DNA of 64,000 nucleotides from positions 1-64,000 of the forward strand of contig NZ_VFIA01000027.1 in the NCBI RefSeq assembly GCF_014282275.1, read 5' to 3'. Every line of letters starts with the position of its first letter. The first letter of the stretch is position 1. The notes under the pieces are model-generated. The model worked only from the letters and a program-made list of their open reading frames with translations, made no database searches and had not been told where the DNA came from. The stretch comes from Spirosoma utsteinense (lineage in GTDB: Bacteria > Bacteroidota > Bacteroidia > Cytophagales > Spirosomataceae). Positions 34,950-44,725 of this stretch are shown here, one piece after another. The position numbers and the translations under genes were made by a program.

Positions 34950-36242
34950 ATGTCTGAGACCTTTATTTACTTCATATGGCAGTTTCAATATTTCACGAAA
35001 CTAAATCTCACCACTACCGATGGTGAACCTGTTCAGGTATTGCATCCTGGTTTTCGAAACTACAATGCCGGCCCGGATTTTTTCAACGCCCGTCTGCTCA
35101 TCAATAGCGTAGAGTGGGGCGGTACGGTGGAGATGCACACCAAAACATCCGACTGGCTGGCCCATCGCCATCAGGACGATCGGGCTTACGACAATGTAAT
35201 CCTGCATGTGGTTTGGGAAGATGATCGAATAGCAACTGGCCGACAGGTCGACCGTGCCAATGGTACGCCCCTGCCTACTCTCGAATTAAGGCCTCTGACC
35301 GACAATACGCTTATTGATCGGTATGCCCTGCTAATGAACTCGCGGGATTCGATCCCATGTGCCGGGCAGTTTCGATCGGTACAACCGCTCCGCCTGACAT
35401 CCATGCTTGACAAAGCGTTGCTGCAACGGCTGGAGCGCAAAGCCGCACATGTGCAGGCTTTGTTCGACGCAACAGGTGGCGATTGGGAGGAGACTGCCTA
35501 CCGGCTGCTGGCGCTGAATATGGGATTCAAGACCAACGCAGACCCGATGGCTCAACTTAGTCGTGCCGTGCCGCTCAAAGCCATTCTTAAGCATCGTGAT
35601 GTGCTTTTGCAGGTGGAAGCCATGTTGTTTGGCACGGCAGGACTGCTCGACGCTATCGACGCACCGGATGACTATACGATTGCCTTGCAGCGCGAGTATC
35701 GATTTTTATCAGTCAAGTACCAATTGGCGAACCGGCAGGTGACTGCTCATGCCTGGAAATGGGGGCGACTCCGACCTGCTAACTTTCCCACGTTACGACT
35801 GGCGCAGTTTGCCCGCCTGGTAACAAAACAGGCTAGTTTATTTTCGTTGTTCATCGGGAATGATAACGCCGATCGGCTGCTAAAGTCGTTGCAGGAGCTG
35901 CCGTCCAGTTACTGGCAGTCTCATTATCGGTTCGGGAAAGCCGCCGATAAGGTAGTTCCTGCGCTGGGACAAACCTCGGCAGAGAATATTCTCATCAATA
36001 CCGTCGTGCCTTTACTGGCGGCCTACGCCCACCATCGGGGGCAACCCGCCTATATTGACCGGGCCGTTTCGCTGCTGGAACAACTCCCGGCTGAGAAAAA
36101 CCGGCTGACCGATGCCTGGGATGAGTTAGGGCTGGGTATTCGTACCGCCTTCGATTCGCAGGCGGCCATCGAACTCTACAACGAATTCTGTACTCCGAAA
36201 AAATGCCTGAACTGCCAGATCGGGGCGGGGTTGATAAAATAG
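34950..36242 (+). CDS. DUF2851 family protein
   Basis: This 430-residue cytoplasmic protein is of the DUF2851 family, found almost only in Bacteroidota. Signatures are the start MSETFIYFIWQFQYF, VLHPGFRNYNAGPDFFNARL, WGGTVEMHTKTSDW..H.H..D.AYDNVILHVVW, and a C-terminal Cys pair (FCTPKKCLNCQIG). Its N-terminal part resembles a nuclease-like or DNA-processing fold (E-x-H-x-K and D-x-H spacing), but no activity is established. The start at 34950 is the family start. It is convergent with the oxidoreductase gene. Confidence 0.88.
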   Translation: MSETFIYFIWQFQYFTKLNLTTTDGEPVQVLHPGFRNYNAGPDFFNARLLINSVEWGGTVEMHTKTSDWLAHRHQDDRAYDNVILHVVWEDDRIATGRQVDRANGTPLPTLELRPLTDNTLIDRYALLMNSRDSIPCAGQFRSVQPLRLTSMLDKALLQRLERKAAHVQALFDATGGDWEETAYRLLALNMGFKTNADPMAQLSRAVPLKAILKHRDVLLQVEAMLFGTAGLLDAIDAPDDYTIALQREYRFLSVKYQLANRQVTAHAWKWGRLRPANFPTLRLAQFARLVTKQASLFSLFIGNDNADRLLKSLQELPSSYWQSHYRFGKAADKVVPALGQTSAENILINTVVPLLAAYAHHRGQPAYIDRAVSLLEQLPAEKNRLTDAWDELGLGIRTAFDSQAAIELYNEFCTPKKCLNCQIGAGLIK

Positions 36243-36250
36243 TCGTGATA

Positions 36251-36319
36251 GTCGTAAAAGTCGTAAGTGGCTGACGCGAAAGCAACACGCTCGCGTCAGC
36301 CACTTACGACTTTTACGAC
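36251..36319. repeat. 29-bp inverted repeat between convergent genes
   Basis: Arms 36251-36279 and 36291-36319 are exact reverse complements (core taagtggctgacgcga) with an 11-base loop. The outer part of the right arm is made of the same acgactttt unit that continues as the minisatellite to 36385. It lies just after the DUF2851 stop and probably terminates both converging transcripts. Confidence 0.85.
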
Positions 36320-36385
36320 TTACGACTTTTACGACTTACGACTTTTACGACTTACGACTTTTACGACTTACGACTTTTACGACTT
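36306..36385. repeat. Minisatellite, five copies of a 16-bp unit
   Basis: The unit acgacttttacgactt repeats five times without a mismatch. It overlaps the right arm of the preceding inverted repeat and ends ten bases before the stop of the oxidoreductase gene (36395). Perfect identity suggests recent expansion or ongoing slippage. Confidence 0.95.
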
Positions 36386-36394
36386 CTACAACTT

Positions 36395-37720
36395 CTACGT
36401 TATAATCATATCCTGTTTTACGGCATCCCAGGTTACCCGCTTGCCGGTGTGGAGAGCCGTTGTTGCCATGATGTTGGCAACGGAGTGGTTAAAGCCAACC
36501 CGGGCAGGGGCGTTGGGCTCTTTACGGCTCCGGACGCAGTCCATCCAGTTACGCATGTGCAACGACGTCATAGGGTCGCCACCGGTATTGGCTGACGTTT
36601 CCATCTTAGCCGCTTCGCCGAGCGACATCGTAGGCAACAGGTTCGCCTGCATGTTCATATCCTTGGCGTACTTCGCTTCCAGACCGCCGTCGGGCGTAAT
36701 TTTATTCGTGTCGAGGTTGATCATACCCCCGTTCGAGTAGTAATACTCTTTGGTACCACCCGCTTCGTTGTTCATGCGTGACGAGTACAGCACCTGGAAG
36801 CCCTTCGTTTTGTCGTTATCCGGACCGTAATCGAATACTGCGGTAAAGGTATCGGCGTTAGTACGACCATCTTTCCAGGAATACACACCGCCGTTGGCGA
36901 CTACGCTCCGTGGGTGATCAAGTCCGCTGAACCAGTGCACCGTGTCGATCTGGTGCGACATCCACTGGCCGGGAATACCCGATGAATAGGGATAGAACAA
37001 GCGGAACTCCAGGTATTTGCGCGGGTCCCACTCGGTCTTTGGACGGTTTAACTGATAACGAGCCCAGTCGGTATCTTCCTTGCGGATCTCCGATACCAGC
37101 TTAGCCCGACGCCAGCGACCGGGCTGGTTCACGTTCCAGGTCATCTCGACCATGGTAATATCACCAAACTTGCCGGACTTAATAAATTTATCGGCTTCGT
37201 GATAATTGGGTGCCGAACGGCGCTGTGAGCCAACCTGCACAACTTTTTTTGATTTTTCGACAGCTTTAACCGCCTTGCGGGCGTCGTCGAGCGATTCGGC
37301 GAATGGCTTTTCGACATACACGTCGCGGCCCGACTCAACGGCATCGACGCAGTGAAGAGCATGCTGGAAATCGGCGGTGCTGATGATAACAGCATCGACG
37401 TCTTTCCGATCGAGCAGTTCTTCATTGTTACGGGCTTTAAAGAACGAGTCATCGTTCCAGCCTTTGCCTTTTAAATAGGTCTCGGCTTCGTCCCGACGGC
37501 GGCTCCAGATGTCGGACACACCCACAAAGGCGAAGTTGGTGTTTTTAGAATGCTCCATGAACGCCGGTGCCAGCGACTGCCGGAAGCGGTCAGAGAAGCC
37601 AATGATACCGACCCGAACCCGATCGTTCGACCCCAGAATGCGGGCATAACTGCCCGCCGAGAAGCTCATGCCCAGACCGGCAAGGGCTGATTTTTTTATA
37701 AACTCGCGACGGTTTTCCAT
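36395..37720 (-). CDS. Tat-exported Gfo/Idh/MocA-family oxidoreductase
   Basis: This 441-residue sugar oxidoreductase probably oxidises a glycoside, most likely at C3, with a tightly bound NAD(P). The N-terminus has a twin-arginine-type signal (NRREFIKKSALAGLGMSF), which would export it folded with cofactor. The Rossmann motif VGIIGFSDRF, DAVIISTADFQHALHC, the active-site segment YVEKPFAESLDDARKAV with catalytic Lys, and DTVHWFSGLDHPRSV with a conserved His are visible. It is the last gene of the minus-strand set FecR, SusC, SusD, TIM-barrel protein, DUF1080, oxidoreductase. The exact substrate is unknown. Confidence 0.9.
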   Translation of the reverse strand: MENRREFIKKSALAGLGMSFSAGSYARILGSNDRVRVGIIGFSDRFRQSLAPAFMEHSKNTNFAFVGVSDIWSRRRDEAETYLKGKGWNDDSFFKARNNEELLDRKDVDAVIISTADFQHALHCVDAVESGRDVYVEKPFAESLDDARKAVKAVEKSKKVVQVGSQRRSAPNYHEADKFIKSGKFGDITMVEMTWNVNQPGRWRRAKLVSEIRKEDTDWARYQLNRPKTEWDPRKYLEFRLFYPYSSGIPGQWMSHQIDTVHWFSGLDHPRSVVANGGVYSWKDGRTNADTFTAVFDYGPDNDKTKGFQVLYSSRMNNEAGGTKEYYYSNGGMINLDTNKITPDGGLEAKYAKDMNMQANLLPTMSLGEAAKMETSANTGGDPMTSLHMRNWMDCVRSRKEPNAPARVGFNHSVANIMATTALHTGKRVTWDAVKQDMIIT

Positions 37721-37790
37721 GCCATAAAAACGTTAAAAGGAGAGATGTTAGACAACAAGAGCAGACACGGGAGGAAAGGCACTGACAGCC

Positions 37791-38537
37791 TCAGTCCAAT
37801 GACTTGATTTTAATATTTCGGTACGATACCAGATCACCGTGGTCCTGTAATAGAATATGGCCTTTGGAGGCCTCGCCAAAACGGCCACTGGCGTTGTAAT
37901 CAGGAGCACTATATTTGCTCTTCGCTACGGCTTCGCGGAAGGCGTTGCTACCCCGTTCATATTCGACAACTTTTTTACCATTCAGCCAATGCTCAACGTG
38001 CTGGCCTTTCGATACGACCCGCCCCGAATTCCACTCACCAATAGCATTCGCTTTTTTTCCGCTTGCCGGAATCAGGTCATAGAGTGAACCAACCGTCCGG
38101 TTTCCATCACGACCGAGTTTGGCATCCGGATGCTTGTCGTCGTCCAGCACCTGGAACTCCAGACCAAAGGCTGATCCTTTCGGCTTGGGCTGGTGCTCAA
38201 CAACAAAGTATTTAAGGCCGCTATTAGCCCCTTCGGTTAATTTAAAGTCGAACGTCAGATCGAAATCGCTGTATTCGGCATCGGTTACGATATCACCGAA
38301 ACTCTGGGACTCGGAGCCGTCCGATTTTTGAATGCTCAGCAGCCCGTTCGCTACGTTCCAGCCTTTCTCCGGGAACTTGTCTTTGTAGGCACCGCGCCAG
38401 CCCGTGGTCGTTTTTCCATCGAAGAGAAGCTTCCAGCCGTCTTTCTTTTCTTTAGCCGTAAGCGTGTTGGGCGACTGTGGTTTTTCGGCAGCCATCAAAC
38501 CCAGCGACAGCACGCCAATCAGAAGTAAGTTCTTCAT
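37791..38537 (-). CDS. DUF1080 (3-keto-disaccharide hydrolase family) protein 2
   Basis: This 248-residue periplasmic protein has a signal peptide at about 1-17 and one DUF1080 domain: [107 protein letters not shown]. The family cleaves 3-keto glycosides. It lies between the TIM-barrel protein and the Gfo/Idh/MocA enzyme with gaps of 45 and 70 bases, so the three are probably co-transcribed. That order suggests it acts on the oxidised product of the oxidoreductase (inference). Confidence 0.9.
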   Translation of the reverse strand: MKNLLLIGVLSLGLMAAEKPQSPNTLTAKEKKDGWKLLFDGKTTTGWRGAYKDKFPEKGWNVANGLLSIQKSDGSESQSFGDIVTDAEYSDFDLTFDFKLTEGANSGLKYFVVEHQPKPKGSAFGLEFQVLDDDKHPDAKLGRDGNRTVGSLYDLIPASGKKANAIGEWNSGRVVSKGQHVEHWLNGKKVVEYERGSNAFREAVAKSKYSAPDYNASGRFGEASKGHILLQDHGDLVSYRNIKIKSLD

Positions 38538-38582
38538 ACGTTAACGGGTCATGCATTCGTTCGTCCACGAATCGATGACCAT

Positions 38583-39509
38583 TTATAGAGGCAGCTTAAG
38601 TGTTTTTGTTATGTAGTCTTTGTTGATTTGGGCGCACTGGGTTGCCGTCTTGCCTTCTTCAGGAACGCCATCTAGCTCAATAATTCCCCAACCTTTGAAA
38701 TCGATATCGTTCAATGCGCTCAGGACGGCGGGCACGTCGACATTTCCCCGGCCAAGCTCAACGAACTTATAGGCTTTGGGGTCTTCTGGTTTATCCGGTC
38801 TGGGCGACATGGTGTCTTTCAGGTGTAGCGCATACAGGGCGTCTTTGTACTGCTTCACGGCTTGTTCCGGCTTGCCACCGCCCTGTTTGTAATGAGCAAT
38901 GTCGAGCAGTAGTTTGCAGTACTTTGGGTTCATCGCCTGTACGATGACGTCGACTTCCTCGGGTGTTTCACCGAGTTGGTGCATGTGGTTGTGGTAAGCT
39001 GCCTGAACGCCCATGTCGGCGGTTTGCTTTCCAATCTCGTTCATTACCGTTGCCAGCCGTTTCAGCTCATCGGTAGTAGGAAGGCGGTCCTTGGGGCGTA
39101 CGCTGTTGGTTAACTGAATGGCCGAACCACCCAGGGCTTTCACAAAACTGGCGTGGGCTACGTGCTGGTCGATGGTACTCTGCTCCTTAGCCGGATCGAT
39201 CTCGACGTTGCCGCTCGAAAACATGGCCAGGCTCAGCTTGTGCTGATCGAGCAGCGCTTTTAACTCCGACGGTTTGGCGCGGTAAGGACCGAAGGTGTTT
39301 GCCCGGAGCTGAATGCCATGGTAACCCAGGTCGGCCAGATCAGTAATGGCCTTGGCGTCGTTGCCGCCCCACGTAATAGCCGAATAGGCGATTTTCAGGC
39401 CTGACTTCTTGCCAGATCCTGCGAATAGCCCACTGGCTCCGGCCGTAAGTGCCAGAGCCGACAGGCCGGCTGTTGTGAGAAACTGTCGTCTGTTTACAGC
39501 CTCGTGCAT
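38583..39509 (-). CDS. Tat-exported TIM-barrel sugar isomerase/epimerase-family protein
   Basis: This 308-residue xylose-isomerase-like TIM-barrel protein has a twin-arginine signal (NRRQFLTTAGLSALALT). Barrel signatures: LADLGYHGIQLRANTF, LALFSSGN-like strand (LAMFSSGNVEIDP), AYHNHMHQLGETPEEVD, CKLLLDIAHYKQGGG, ALHLKDTM, VELGRGNVDVPAVL, GWGIIELDGVPEEG. Glu, Asp, His and Glu in these strands should bind a divalent metal. Relatives in Bacteroides act as 3-keto-glycoside lyases or hydratases (from memory), which suits the DUF1080 and oxidoreductase neighbours better than a sugar-phosphate isomerase, since it is exported. Confidence 0.88.
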   Translation of the reverse strand: MHEAVNRRQFLTTAGLSALALTAGASGLFAGSGKKSGLKIAYSAITWGGNDAKAITDLADLGYHGIQLRANTFGPYRAKPSELKALLDQHKLSLAMFSSGNVEIDPAKEQSTIDQHVAHASFVKALGGSAIQLTNSVRPKDRLPTTDELKRLATVMNEIGKQTADMGVQAAYHNHMHQLGETPEEVDVIVQAMNPKYCKLLLDIAHYKQGGGKPEQAVKQYKDALYALHLKDTMSPRPDKPEDPKAYKFVELGRGNVDVPAVLSALNDIDFKGWGIIELDGVPEEGKTATQCAQINKDYITKTLKLPL

Positions 39510-39634
39510 AAGGTTGGGGTAGAAATAATCAGTATAAAGCTGATGTAGCCGTTACCGATGATGAAAGAATGTTTTTCGCTTTATGGATAGATAGCAATAA
39601 GAATCAATGGGGCTTATTCTACTGCTAAAGAGGG

Positions 39635-39695
39635 AAAGAGTGAGAGGGCGCAAGAATAGCAGACGCGATCTGCTGCATTCCTGCACCCTTTCACT
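39635..39695 (-). terminator. Imperfect hairpin after the second susD gene
   Basis: A stretch near 39638-39664 (agtgagagggcg...) pairs imperfectly with 39670-39695 (ctgctgc...ccctttcact). It lies just past the susD stop at 39705 and before the TIM-barrel gene. It may lower transcription of the enzyme genes relative to susCD. There is no T-run. Confidence 0.45.
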
Positions 39696-39704
39696 ATTGC
39701 CCGG

Positions 39705-41402
39705 TTAGTACCCTGGGTTTTGTTGGAATCCTGCTGTACCGTCAGCGGCTTTCTCCGTCCGGTCGATCTGCGTTTGCGGAATCGGACGCAGGTTGTGAAT
39801 TTCTTTGACGTTCACGGCCGCTTGAGGATTGTACAGTTTGACGCGCTCTACAAGTTTGCCCCAGCGTTTCAAATCCATCCAGCGGGTTTGCTCACCCATT
39901 AATTCACGTCCACGTTCTTCCATCAGAAAGTCCATGGTCGCCTGGGCGGGCGTTATTTCCATAGCCGCTTCTTTTCCCGGAAAAGCTGCCCGGCGACGTA
40001 CCATATTGAGAGCCGCGCTTGCTTCTGTCGGTTTCCCTAACTTAATCTGAGCTTCGGCTAACATTAAGTAGGCGTCGGCCAGACGGAAAGCCAGGTAATC
40101 CCGGCTACCAGGTTCATATGTGCGGTCAGGGCGCAGGGGGTCGAAGAATTTTGTCAGCGTAGGGAACAGCGCTTCCGAATAAGCACTGGGCACCAGCACC
40201 TGATATGGTTTTTTGGCCCGTTCAGCAAGCGGCATTTCATAGCCGGGCATGTAAATAGCGGTGTCACCTGCTTTAAAGGTAACCTTTGCTTTCGAGTTGT
40301 CGAAAGCCGTGTTGTAGGTGCCGGGTGAATTGGAAAGCCATGTGTCGCGGAATGATTTTTTATAGCGGGAATCATTCACTCGGTCTTTAAACACCGTCTC
40401 GATGGCGTAAGTGGTCGGGCGTAACCGCTTGAACGGGCGTCCGTAGAAAACATCCCGCACCATACCTGCCTGAACGTCATACTGCATCCCGAAGAACAGG
40501 TGCAGGTTGTTGCCACCCGTGTTGGCAACCGGAGGAGGTGACGCGTTGGTCAGCGGATCGGCTGTATACTGAACGGCGAAAACAACTTCATCACTCATCT
40601 CGCCGGCACCCTGCGCAAACACACTGGCAAAGTCGGGGACGAGTTTGAAACCATAATTCGCAATGACGCTTTGCGACAGCGTAGCCGCTTTGGCATAATC
40701 GTCGGCTCCCTTAAATGTCGAGGACGCTCTGGTCAGGTATACTTTTGCCAGCAAATGTTCGGCAGCGGCTTTGGTAGCCCGGCCGTAGTCTATCGACCGG
40801 ATCTTAGGGTCCAGGTCTGGAATGGCCGCTTCGAGGTCAGCAATGATCGCCTTATACACGTCGGCTTCTGAAGCCCGGCTGGTTTTTTTGGTAGGTGCCA
40901 GGGTCTCTGTCAGGCGTAAGTCTACGCCACCCCATTGCTGGGTGAGAATAAAGTAATAATGGGCCCGAAGAAATTTCATTTCGGCAACCCGCAGTTTTTT
41001 GACGGCGTCCGGCACATTAGCCGCCGGTGCGCGTTCGATAACTGCGTTGCAGGTGTTGATACCCCGATACAGCTCTTCCCAAACAAATTGCAGGAAATCT
41101 ACAAAGCTGTTCAGCTGGGTGTCGTAGAAATGAAAGCCTTTGTAGCCGCCATCAGCACCGGTGGCATATAAGTCGGTGCCATACTCGGTCATGGTCAGGC
41201 CTGGCTGCGTAGCGTAGAAACTACGAAGGGACGTATAAGCCGCCTTAGCCGCATCTTCAAAGCCTTTTGGCGTATTGACGTAATCGTTTCCAATACTGGA
41301 GATCACTTTTTCTTCCAGTACGTCTTTACAGGACTGCCCGCTCAGTAGAAGCGCAGCAAGTCCGAACACGCGGAGTGGTTTTGCCTGAAATATAGATTTC
41401 AT
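39705..41402 (-). CDS. SusD/RagB family nutrient-binding lipoprotein (oxidative locus)
   Basis: This 565-residue SusD-family protein binds the substrate at the cell surface for the SusC transporter encoded upstream. The N-terminal signal ends near LLSGQSCKDV, where Cys27 is the probable lipid site although the lipobox is not ideal. Typical SusD features include FEDAAKAAYTSLRSF, RAHYYFILTQQWGGVDLRL, ATKAAAEHLLAKVYL, the closing LMEERGRELMGEQTRWMDLKRWG, and LRPIPQTQID. It lies 94 bases after susC on the same strand. Confidence 0.93.
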   Translation of the reverse strand: MKSIFQAKPLRVFGLAALLLSGQSCKDVLEEKVISSIGNDYVNTPKGFEDAAKAAYTSLRSFYATQPGLTMTEYGTDLYATGADGGYKGFHFYDTQLNSFVDFLQFVWEELYRGINTCNAVIERAPAANVPDAVKKLRVAEMKFLRAHYYFILTQQWGGVDLRLTETLAPTKKTSRASEADVYKAIIADLEAAIPDLDPKIRSIDYGRATKAAAEHLLAKVYLTRASSTFKGADDYAKAATLSQSVIANYGFKLVPDFASVFAQGAGEMSDEVVFAVQYTADPLTNASPPPVANTGGNNLHLFFGMQYDVQAGMVRDVFYGRPFKRLRPTTYAIETVFKDRVNDSRYKKSFRDTWLSNSPGTYNTAFDNSKAKVTFKAGDTAIYMPGYEMPLAERAKKPYQVLVPSAYSEALFPTLTKFFDPLRPDRTYEPGSRDYLAFRLADAYLMLAEAQIKLGKPTEASAALNMVRRRAAFPGKEAAMEITPAQATMDFLMEERGRELMGEQTRWMDLKRWGKLVERVKLYNPQAAVNVKEIHNLRPIPQTQIDRTEKAADGTAGFQQNPGY

Positions 41403-41496
41403 GTTTTTTTAGAATCTAAAGTTTATACAAACGCAGGGAGCAATGGGTCGCTCAGATCGGCTATGTATAAGCACAATAGGCGATGGCCCGCTGGGT

Positions 41497-44400
41497 TTAG
41501 AATTTGACGTTTAAACCAAAGGTCGTTATCCGGGTAGCAGGGGTGACATCGTTGTTAATCGTGCCATCTGCCGTTTCAGGGTCAACACCATTGTATTTCG
41601 ACCGGTATTTCGAGAAAATAAACGGCTGCTGAATACTGGTGAATATACGGAGCGACTGCATCCTCAACCGCTGGGTCAGCTTGGTTGAAAAGGTATAGCC
41701 GAAGTTTATGTTACGGACTTTCACGAACGTACCGTCGAAGTAAAATAAAGACGAGTTGTAAACGGGAAACTCCTGGTTCGACTTAGGCTGCGGGAACTCG
41801 TTCGTTGGATTGTTAGGCGTCCAATAATCGACTTTGATCTGCTGGTAACGGCCGGCCAACTGGTTGTTGTCGCGGTGGAATCCGCTCAGGATGGTCTGAC
41901 CAAAACGGCCATAGACAAAGAACGACAGGTCGAAGCCTTTGTAGTTGAAACGGTTCGTAATACCCGCGCTGAACGATGGGATGTCTGAGCCCAGGAACAC
42001 CCGGTCGTCAGATGTCGTTTTGCCGTCGCCGTTCGTGTCCTGTACTTTAATCTGGCCAACCGAACTCTGGAATGACTTAGCCAGATCGGCTTCGTTCGTT
42101 TGCCAGATGCCAGCTTTCTTGTAATCGAAGAAAGCGGTCAGCGGCTTACCAATGAACCATTTGTTCCCCAGGTCATCGACGGCTCCATTATAAAGCGAGA
42201 CGATCGCTTCGTTATTCTTGGTAAAGGCAAAGTCTGAGGTCCATTTGAAGCCTCCTTTCGAATTGACGTTTACAGTTGATAAACTCAATTCGACCCCCCG
42301 GTTGCGGGTCTCGCCAACGTTACGGGTAACGGCGTTGAAACCGATAGACGTGGGCAGCTGGTCAGAAAGCAGCAGGTCGGTGGTGTTGGTCTGGTAGAAT
42401 TCGATCGAACCAGCTACCCGGCCGCGCCAGAAGCTAAAGTCAACCCCGACATTCGATGACGTTGATGTTTCCCAGCGCAGGTCGGGATTCCCAATCGTGC
42501 TGGGCCGGTAACCGAACGCACCAACGCTACCGAACGCGTAAACGGTACGCCCAAGTAACCCCTGTGTTTGGTAAGGAACCACACCCTGGTTACCAACCGA
42601 GCCATGACTGACCCGGATCTTCAACTGATCGAGCCATGAAACGCTTTTCAGGAAGTCTTCATTATTGATATTCCACGCCAGTGCAATACCCGGGAAGTTA
42701 CCGTATTTAGTGTTTTCGCCAAACCGGCTCGATCCATCCCGGCGGAGGGTGGCTGTAATGAGGTATTTATCCTTGTAGTCGTAGTTGATACGACCCATGA
42801 ACGAGTTGATCGTCCACTGAATCAAGTTACTGCCTACGCCAAGTACCAGACTTGCATTGCCTACATTGTTAAACTGCTGTGTTTCGGCCGGAACGCCCTG
42901 CACCGATAGGTTGCTGTATTCGAAGTTATCCCGCTGAATGGATTGAAGCGCGGTTACGCCCAGGTTATGATTGCCAAACGTTTTGTTATAGGTCAGGATG
43001 TTTTCCAGCGTGTAGTTAAAGCCTACCTGACTGTTGTTTGCCGCCGTTGGGTCGCCCCCTTTCCGGTCGTTCGTTTGAGCCCCAACAAAGCGTCCTGCTC
43101 GGGAAACGGAGAAGTCGGGACCGAAGTTGACGCGGTATTTCAAGCCGTCGATAATATTGGCTTCCGCGTAAATACTATTGAAGATGCGGTATTTCTTCAC
43201 CAGATCCACCTGAGCGCCCGGCACGATTTCGGCCAGCGGATTGGTGAGCAGGGCATCATTCGTAGGCGCAAAAATGAGGTTGCCATTGTCGTCATACGGT
43301 CTGCCAAGCGGGTTTTGCTGTAATGTAAAACGGTACGGGTTGAGGCTGGATCCGTTCCGGGCACTGTACATCATATAAGCCGAAAGGCCAACCTTGATCA
43401 CTTTGTTGATCTGGTGATCGACATTAGCCCGCAGCGAATAACGGGTATAGTCCAGGCCAGGGGCAATGCCTTTATCCTGGAAATAACCAGCTGAAATATA
43501 GAACTGCGTTTTGTCGGTTCCGCCCTGAATACCAATTGAATGGTTTTGCTGAACGCCCTGCCGCAGAATCAACGACTGATAATCGGTGTTACGGTTAGCG
43601 GCAATACCAGCAGCTACGGCGGGGTCTCCCCCCAGTACCGCTACCTTCGAGTCGGCGAAAGCATCTGCCACTCCGGTCGGAACCGGATTTCCGCTGGCAT
43701 CTTTATACAAACCTGTTGCCCGATACGCTTCCCGCACATACTCGGTAAATTCAGGACCCGTGAAGAGATGGACTTTATCGAGTGGGTCGGTAACGCCCGC
43801 GTAGGCGTCATAGCTGATGGTCGTTTTTCCGTTGTTGTTACCCCGCTTGGTGGTCACCAGTACAACCCCGTTGGCACCCCTGGCTCCGTAAATAGCCGTT
43901 GCGGTGGCATCTTTCAGGATCTCCAGCGACGCAACATCATTCGGGTTAAGGTCTTCGTAACCCCCCGAGGCAAAATCGAACGGACGACTTCCCAGCAGCT
44001 CATTTCGATCGCCCGTAAGAGGAATACCATCAACAACGTACAAGGGATTGTTGCCCGCGTTGAACGAGCGACGGCCCCGGATTCGGATAGTAGGTGTAGA
44101 GCCGGGCTTACTACCCGACTGCGCCACGTCGACCCCTGCTACCCGTCCCTGCATGGCCTGACCAATGTTAGTGATGGGCATTTCGGTGATCTGCTTCGCC
44201 GATACCGACGAAATAGCCCCCGTCAGCTGGCTCTTCTTCTGCGTACCGTAACCAACCACGATAACTTCATTCAGTGACCGATCGTCGGCGAGTAATGTCA
44301 GGTCTACAGACGAGCGGTTACCAACGGTTACTTCCTGCGAAATGAACCCTACCGATGAAAAAACCAGTACGGCATTGTTGCTTGGAATCGCCAGCCGGTA

Positions 44401-44688
44401 GGCACCATCAGCATCCGTCGTGGTACCCCGCGTGGTGCCTTTAACGGCTACGTTGACGCCTGGTAACCCGGCTTTGTCATCGCTTGAGAGCACACGACCG
44501 CTCATTGTTCGTTCCTGCACCGGATTTACGGTCGTTGGTCGGGACGCGGAGGGGACGGTAGCGCTCAGGGCAGGTTGCGCCAGTAGGGTCAGGGCGGCAA
44601 GGCCCAGTAACGGAAGCCACGGCCCCCGCGCCATGGACTCGCTCCGGCAGGATTGCCGGGGCGATGAATAGGAAATAAAAGTAGGCAT
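41497..44688 (-). CDS. SusC/RagA family TonB-linked outer-membrane transporter (oxidative locus)
   Basis: This 1063-residue outer-membrane transporter should import the glycoside served by the neighbouring SusD and enzymes. The ATG at 44686-44688 avoids the overlap of a longer frame with fecR; the N-terminus is somewhat long before a hydrophobic signal (LPLLGLAALTLLAQPALSA). A carboxypeptidase-regulatory-like domain (MSGRVLSSDDKAGLPGVNVA), the linker LNEVIVVGYGTQKKSQLTGA, a plug (PLYVVDGIPL, LEILKDATATAIYGARGANG) and the barrel follow. There is no STN domain, although a FecR gene lies immediately upstream. Confidence 0.94.
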   Translation of the reverse strand: MPTFISYSSPRQSCRSESMARGPWLPLLGLAALTLLAQPALSATVPSASRPTTVNPVQERTMSGRVLSSDDKAGLPGVNVAVKGTTRGTTTDADGAYRLAIPSNNAVLVFSSVGFISQEVTVGNRSSVDLTLLADDRSLNEVIVVGYGTQKKSQLTGAISSVSAKQITEMPITNIGQAMQGRVAGVDVAQSGSKPGSTPTIRIRGRRSFNAGNNPLYVVDGIPLTGDRNELLGSRPFDFASGGYEDLNPNDVASLEILKDATATAIYGARGANGVVLVTTKRGNNNGKTTISYDAYAGVTDPLDKVHLFTGPEFTEYVREAYRATGLYKDASGNPVPTGVADAFADSKVAVLGGDPAVAAGIAANRNTDYQSLILRQGVQQNHSIGIQGGTDKTQFYISAGYFQDKGIAPGLDYTRYSLRANVDHQINKVIKVGLSAYMMYSARNGSSLNPYRFTLQQNPLGRPYDDNGNLIFAPTNDALLTNPLAEIVPGAQVDLVKKYRIFNSIYAEANIIDGLKYRVNFGPDFSVSRAGRFVGAQTNDRKGGDPTAANNSQVGFNYTLENILTYNKTFGNHNLGVTALQSIQRDNFEYSNLSVQGVPAETQQFNNVGNASLVLGVGSNLIQWTINSFMGRINYDYKDKYLITATLRRDGSSRFGENTKYGNFPGIALAWNINNEDFLKSVSWLDQLKIRVSHGSVGNQGVVPYQTQGLLGRTVYAFGSVGAFGYRPSTIGNPDLRWETSTSSNVGVDFSFWRGRVAGSIEFYQTNTTDLLLSDQLPTSIGFNAVTRNVGETRNRGVELSLSTVNVNSKGGFKWTSDFAFTKNNEAIVSLYNGAVDDLGNKWFIGKPLTAFFDYKKAGIWQTNEADLAKSFQSSVGQIKVQDTNGDGKTTSDDRVFLGSDIPSFSAGITNRFNYKGFDLSFFVYGRFGQTILSGFHRDNNQLAGRYQQIKVDYWTPNNPTNEFPQPKSNQEFPVYNSSLFYFDGTFVKVRNINFGYTFSTKLTQRLRMQSLRIFTSIQQPFIFSKYRSKYNGVDPETADGTINNDVTPATRITTFGLNVKF

Positions 44689-44725
44689 AATAGATAGGTA
44701 CAGGTTTAATAATAGGTATAGGTAA

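Noticed and set aside
36306-36385. Coding repeat (TTFTTYDFYD...) read through the minisatellite
   Set aside because: The peptide arises from translating a 16-bp array that is not a multiple of three. There is no conserved start, and the array lies at the end of two real genes.
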